Below, piece by piece: positions 9,001 through 9,717 of a stretch of DNA of 9,717 nucleotides. Numbering within the stretch: the first letter of the stretch is position 1; the number at the start of each line of letters is the position of its first letter. The DNA is from an uncultured Bacteroidales bacterium. GTDB taxonomy: Bacteria > Bacteroidota > Bacteroidia > Bacteroidales > P3. The notes under the pieces were generated by a model. The model was not told where the DNA came from and ran no database searches. It saw only the letters and a program-made list of their open reading frames with translations. A program made the position numbers and the translations under genes. The stretch covers positions 1 through 9,717 of the forward strand of contig CAMXAS010000034.1 of the NCBI GenBank assembly GCA_947179195.1, written 5' to 3'.

Positions 9001-9717
9001 AAACGGAGTCTATCTTCTTACCCGTTACGTTAAAGATGTATTCCCGTTTGCAACCGTTTCCGAGTTCAACCTCCGCATAGTACTGCTTGAGGCCCAACTG
9101 CGCGGCCACCTTACGCGGGTTGCCTGTCGCACCGTCTTTCCATACCAGCGTCGCATCTTCCACACCCATTTCGACGGTATCGCCTACGCAACCATTCAAA
9201 TCCACACGTTCCGGAACGCTCGTGCCGCTTACCTTCACGCTGACGGTCGTCTGGCAGTTCTTGTCGTAGGCCGGGTCGGTTACGGTCAACGTATAGACTT
9301 GCGGGTTCTTTCCAACCACTACGTCTATATTGGGCGTCGTATAATAACCGGGCATCCACAGGAACGTGGCGCCGTCCGGAATGTTCTTGGGCATGAGTCG
9401 GATCGTGGCGCCGAGACAGGCTACCGTATCCTTAAGGCCGAGATCCAGGTCGCCGAGAATCTTGACCCGTACGTCAGCCGCATCGGAGTAGCAACCGTCC
9501 ACGAGTTCCACCGCGCTGAAGATATAGCTACCACCACCGTAATTGCTGATGGGCAACTTTTCGCCACGGCCTATCGAATTCTTGAGTACCAAGTCTTTGT
9601 ACCAATAGATGGGGCCGTCTTCGTTCGGATGGGCTTCGAGCGCAAGGCGGGCCTCTTCCTTACAATAGATGGTGTCGTGGCTAATCATGATAGGCGCTTC
9701 CGGCGTATTGAAGGCCA
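3053..9717 (-). CDS. Giant Ig-like/PKD-like repeat surface protein, N-terminal side, start outside window
   Basis: This is a minus-strand frame of 2,220 complete sense codons closed by TAG at 3053-3055. It enters from beyond the right edge. The first ATG (9686-9688) is not the start, because the in-frame codons before it (AFNTPEAPI) read as an ordinary inter-repeat linker. The protein is a string of about 21 Ig/PKD-like beta-sandwich units, with motifs such as CVGDTVEM, CYGDSIRL and CAGDSVTL, central YxW or WxxNG strands, and closing YTLTVTD/NGC strands. Many units have one Cys in the first strand and one near the end, suggesting a disulphide in each. A lectin-like module is inserted near 5323-4862. 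The composition is rich in Thr, Asp, Val and Tyr and poor in Lys, as expected for an exported protein. By family knowledge these are Bacteroidota cell-surface adhesins, often type IX secreted; the ligand is unknown. No enzyme motif was seen. Signal peptide and sorting domain are out of view. Confidence 0.93.
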   Translation of the reverse strand, partial: AFNTPEAPIMISHDTIYCKEEARLALEAHPNEDGPIYWYKDLVLKNSIGRGEKLPISNYGGGSYIFSAVELVDGCYSDAADVRVKILGDLDLGLKDTVACLGATIRLMPKNIPDGATFLWMPGYYTTPNIDVVVGKNPQVYTLTVTDPAYDKNCQTTVSVKVSGTSVPERVDLNGCVGDTVEMGVEDATLVWKDGATGNPRKVAAQLGLKQYYAEVELGNGCKREYIFNVTGKKIDSVSISIKPLFDTVYCSPAKNSNEYRLEAQLNTNAVPLNLQWYMNGEAVENATGRILNISNLEPGDYEFVVTATATTICVEPSMAVSPTYKLTAHPRPKVYAGADQPAQPYQETTCIGCDATVEGGTPFTGEGVKPYIYNWAGNYIPATVASGKPLQFMTTRMATTTVYTLTAIDAVGCAASDDIKVTVVGGPFQATIKSDRDTVCYGDTAHISTLVSGGSGNYRFFYEVISRPSTATAAQVAHYSVPDANDSSMLAASPLCVTTVAEPVVYRVTVVNLTTGTPTSADTLRLTRNLWVHAVPQVGVVSAHDTTLCADSTATMLLSGYKGTRAYWQYTTNGIDWTTFANTADLPQASKVTLPGAAYGTHRYVRAQVANGVCDFRPTDSISVRTYDNLNNIISATGQTLCPEVEDVEIVGYAMTEGGNGTFSYMWQQLKGSTFVNAAGNNTDTSYTVAGEIDTTRQFRRLVFSDGCTYTSNVQTVNVYSNSHITPIEGETYVCFDSVSTYEVANQTMDRYQWQSTKDTTDGGVWIDLPAITYSYTTNPVKDTTFYRVIGQANGCRPDTTPVFAVYPTEPLEPRIYISIDTMESCIGSVFTFQVDSMFNGGSKPTVYWFVNGEAISTKSNKVTYKPIYDTAISKTEPVRIDTIIDQFVAADGLQFATANLQPGDSIWAGLASSINCVTTHLALSDTIAPTVYTPLIHIISPRRDSTFCFGEEVEIVATDAVDYAWYNRLYGEKETDPNVTRQVGKGAGFVYGGAVSDSATNMVDMGHTDSTITVSPFDSLYYFVYGTDRHGCFGYDSVMLAPEPLIAKMPDTILCEGGEIRLYARPDVYATYEWSESKVDPDRASSFIRGNTGMNAYQPLCKPVDTVTTYYVDITTTAKKCHRRDSITVTIEKITTPELTIDYTGKRVGDTLFITECDQRFYTLSAHATETGLKPEFQWVVNGEVWGRDTLLSDSGFQHNAYIHFEYTSSKQCVTKRSLRSQDLIANVTYMPEAQVSINSNMGLMVCPYDTVTIYKTHSPSYDTAGKFEWFLRRAGQEAFVKVQPANDTAYIDFFGTGDEIYVVYYAYDSCIKNSPARSNVLKFGNYNVTYPQVWITGATGDTVCEYTPFTLSGRSKDAGKDAEYNWYKDGQEIGQSFPSITYSNNPMENGDFGVLEAVYKDRPTPYTFTLRMTVKDECPLPGNVVEVDTTIYVLANETPYVTIEQNPDPLKCNSIIEEPIAWSNNYRLSLSGNNATLYGHYHWDAGATSQQLVHDNGAISGAVGNTNSYLMIGLTSTDKHPEWADYHYIEFAAYACRGYLEVYEEGVYKGRFGTYKAGDRLSVEIADSVVYYLHNDRVYYISDKKATAYPYQGDMSLYYCYDSYPTWYDVRMTYRATDVYFDAEPHFEGNAPVYSWYINGKYDNNEGRNDTIFRSPYHLFKNGDTVQLVMKSNYRCMWEPEAKSNPIIISGLDQADDFLSIMPDTSVCYGDSIRLAAYGAESYSWNPIYAPGEDTSYTYYWRHIYDTTDWHYDSTRTAVADLAAGTEYDADKVVNDSIWQYFYTGTFTFKDSVVDSIMSVMPILRAVTDSMPWVAPLQTTWYRVMGRNENGCATFKRMKVEVLPLPTPNAGPDYYICAGDSVTLTALYGGKQSDSTHIYDWHTIDGGHTHAYSGATVRIAPDSTHTYVITETLPTGCFATDTITITVYPLPTPYYEPKDTLVCRNQPVIYSDTTAYDASLTYTWTPSSRLTKQTPNGSEVRFASADTGNFTYYVQVKSPYNCVAYDTVRVRVENRHVTAYLVDEDGNPLTRDTLCSFDTITYVAKGENWGSDPTFEWYFNGIKLPGYTTDTLRYSGFSDRSTIYCRVTPSAEICTDVASINTDFVTTTVYPIDSNHVDLSTSDGFALVNDTLHICIYDSSALFTSTYSLASKDPYVTYCWLLNEDTVSLTRNQRIGGLKHGDKVYIRTTSSLRCARPVTAMDSITVYVHDAVEVNAY
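3908..4180 (-). other. PKD-like unit flanked by PLPTP linkers
   Basis: The motif PLPTP occurs at 4163-4177 and again at 3908-3922, bracketing a unit that begins NAGPDYYICAGDSVTLTA and ends TYVITETLPTGCFATDT. The form (PLPTP)-NAGPD-ICAGDSVTL is the most canonical unit in the window. It serves as the best internal template for placing the TAG in the unit at 3076-2822. Proline linkers of this kind usually set rigid spacing between neighbouring beta-sandwich domains. Confidence 0.7.
4181..4633 (-). other. PKD-like unit with a 91-residue loop insertion
   Basis: The unit opens as MPDTSVCYGDSIRLAAYG and SYSWNP and closes as TTWYRVMGRNENGC, a standard PKD-like frame. Between WNP and TTWY lie 91 residues (codons 4253-4525), where the units at 3925-3662 and 1339-1085 have about 20. 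The insert is rich in Tyr, Trp, Asp, Ser and Thr (for example TSYTYYWRHIYDTTDWHYDS) and has no Cys. It could be an extended binding loop or a small embedded subdomain. Confidence 0.6.
4634..5401 (-). other. Ig-like unit split by the lectin-like insert
   Basis: The first strand (PYVTIEQNPDPLKC, about 5390-5349) precedes the lectin-like module, and the rest of the Ig fold follows it: TDVYFDAEPHFEGNAPVYSW, then WYINGK, then NGDTVQLVMKSNYRC and AKSNPIII down to 4634. Joined together, the two pieces read as an ordinary Ig-like unit of the WxxNG type, as in the units at 3661-3374 and 2461-2183. The lectin-like domain is therefore nested in the loop between the first and second strands rather than placed between two complete units. 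This is inferred from strand order, not from a structure. Confidence 0.6.
4862..5323 (-). other. Lectin-like (SPRY/concanavalin-like beta-sandwich) domain within the giant protein
   Basis: About 154 residues here do not follow the Ig pattern. In order they show WSNNYRLSLSG, HYHWDAGATSQQLV, SYLMIGLTS, YHYIEFAAYA, GYLEVYEEGVYKGRFGTY, KAGDRLSVEI and VVYYLHNDRVYYIS. This order (a tryptophan-glycine-alanine strand, a MxGLS strand, a Y-x-x-I-x-F-A strand, a V-x-E-x-G...G-x-F-G-x-Y strand, a GD-x-L-x-V-E strand and a V-x-Y-x-x-N strand) matches a concanavalin/SPRY-like module I know from large Bacteroidota surface proteins, where carbohydrate or protein binding is presumed rather than shown. Its C-terminal edge (SLYYCYDSYPTWYDVRM) has the usual final strands. 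The recognition is from memory of the pattern. The fold is likely, the ligand unknown. Confidence 0.65.
8438..8728 (-). other. SprB/PKD-type unit with GG...PYxYNW motif
   Basis: This unit begins PKVYAGADQPAQPYQETTC, followed by CDATVEGGTPFTGEGVKPY, the central strand YIYNWAG, and TTTVYTLTAIDAVGCAASDD. The xGGTxPYxYNW core followed by TTxYTLTxxDxxGC is the repeat style of SprB-like gliding adhesins of Bacteroidota. A sister unit lies at 2182-1913. Confidence 0.6.

Larger units (their letters stand above)
1..9717 (-). repeat. Tandem array of about 32 divergent Ig-like/PKD-like units
   Basis: Approximate unit boundaries in sense order, set by eye from the linker before each Cys-strand: >9717-9458, 9457-9230, 9229-9023, 9022-8729, 8728-8438, 8437-8111, 8110-7829, 7828-7550, 7549-7289, 7288-6911, 6910-6581, 6580-6314, 6313-6020, 6019-5720, 5719-5402, 5401-4634 (with lectin-like insert), 4633-4181, 4180-3926, 3925-3662, 3661-3374, 3373-3077, 3076-2822 (with TAG), 2821-2462, 2461-2183, 2182-1913, 1912-1622, 1621-1340, 1339-1085, 1084-782, 781-482, 481-263, 262-<1. 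Two styles mix. One is PKD-like (CxGDSVxL, YxWxP, TTYxVTxTDxxGC). The other is Ig-like (WxxNG, then GDxVxC and SxxC). The units are recognisable as protein, but I see no long near-identical DNA copies, so the duplications look old and diverged. Boundaries are uncertain by about ten residues. Confidence 0.85.

Noticed and set aside
9686..9688. ATG as the start of the giant gene
   Set aside because: The frame is open upstream to the window edge, and the codons before it (NTPEAPI) form a repeat linker. No signal peptide follows the ATG; the next residues (ISHDTIYC) are a repeat's first strand.

Overview
The window lies entirely inside one very large minus-strand reading frame. It holds 3,238 codons, from the right edge (first complete codon 9713-9715) to the left edge (last complete codon 2-4). 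The only in-frame stop is a TAG at 3053-3055. Neither the true start nor the true end of the gene is inside the window. There is no intergenic DNA, RNA gene, mobile element or CRISPR array, and I see no promoter or terminator.

The product is a giant extracellular repeat protein made of about 32 divergent Ig-like/PKD-like beta-sandwich units of roughly 70-150 residues each. Typical units carry a CxGDSVxL-type strand, a central YxW strand (often W-x-x-N-G) and a closing Y-x-V...(N)GC strand. This architecture is typical of giant cell-surface adhesins and gliding-type proteins of Bacteroidota (SprB-like proteins, often secreted by the type IX system). That points to a Bacteroidota host, possibly a gut-type Bacteroidales with moderate GC (33 of 60 bases in the first line are G or C). 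The assignment rests on domain style alone. No signal peptide or C-terminal sorting domain can be seen, because both ends are outside the window.

Layout in transcription order (right to left): 9717-5402 holds about 15 Ig/PKD units. At 5401-4634 one Ig unit is split by a lectin-like (SPRY/concanavalin-like) domain at about 5323-4862. At 4633-4181 a PKD-like unit carries a 91-residue loop insertion. Units joined by PLPTP linkers follow at 4180-3077. The TAG then sits in the first strand of the next unit, and the same frame continues with about 10 more units to position 1.

The points most worth a second look are the lone in-frame TAG, the lectin-like module nested in an Ig unit, recurrent loop expansions at one topological position, and the near-complete absence of TTA, CTA and TCA codons. 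The last leaves the codon-aligned opposite strand open for almost the whole window.
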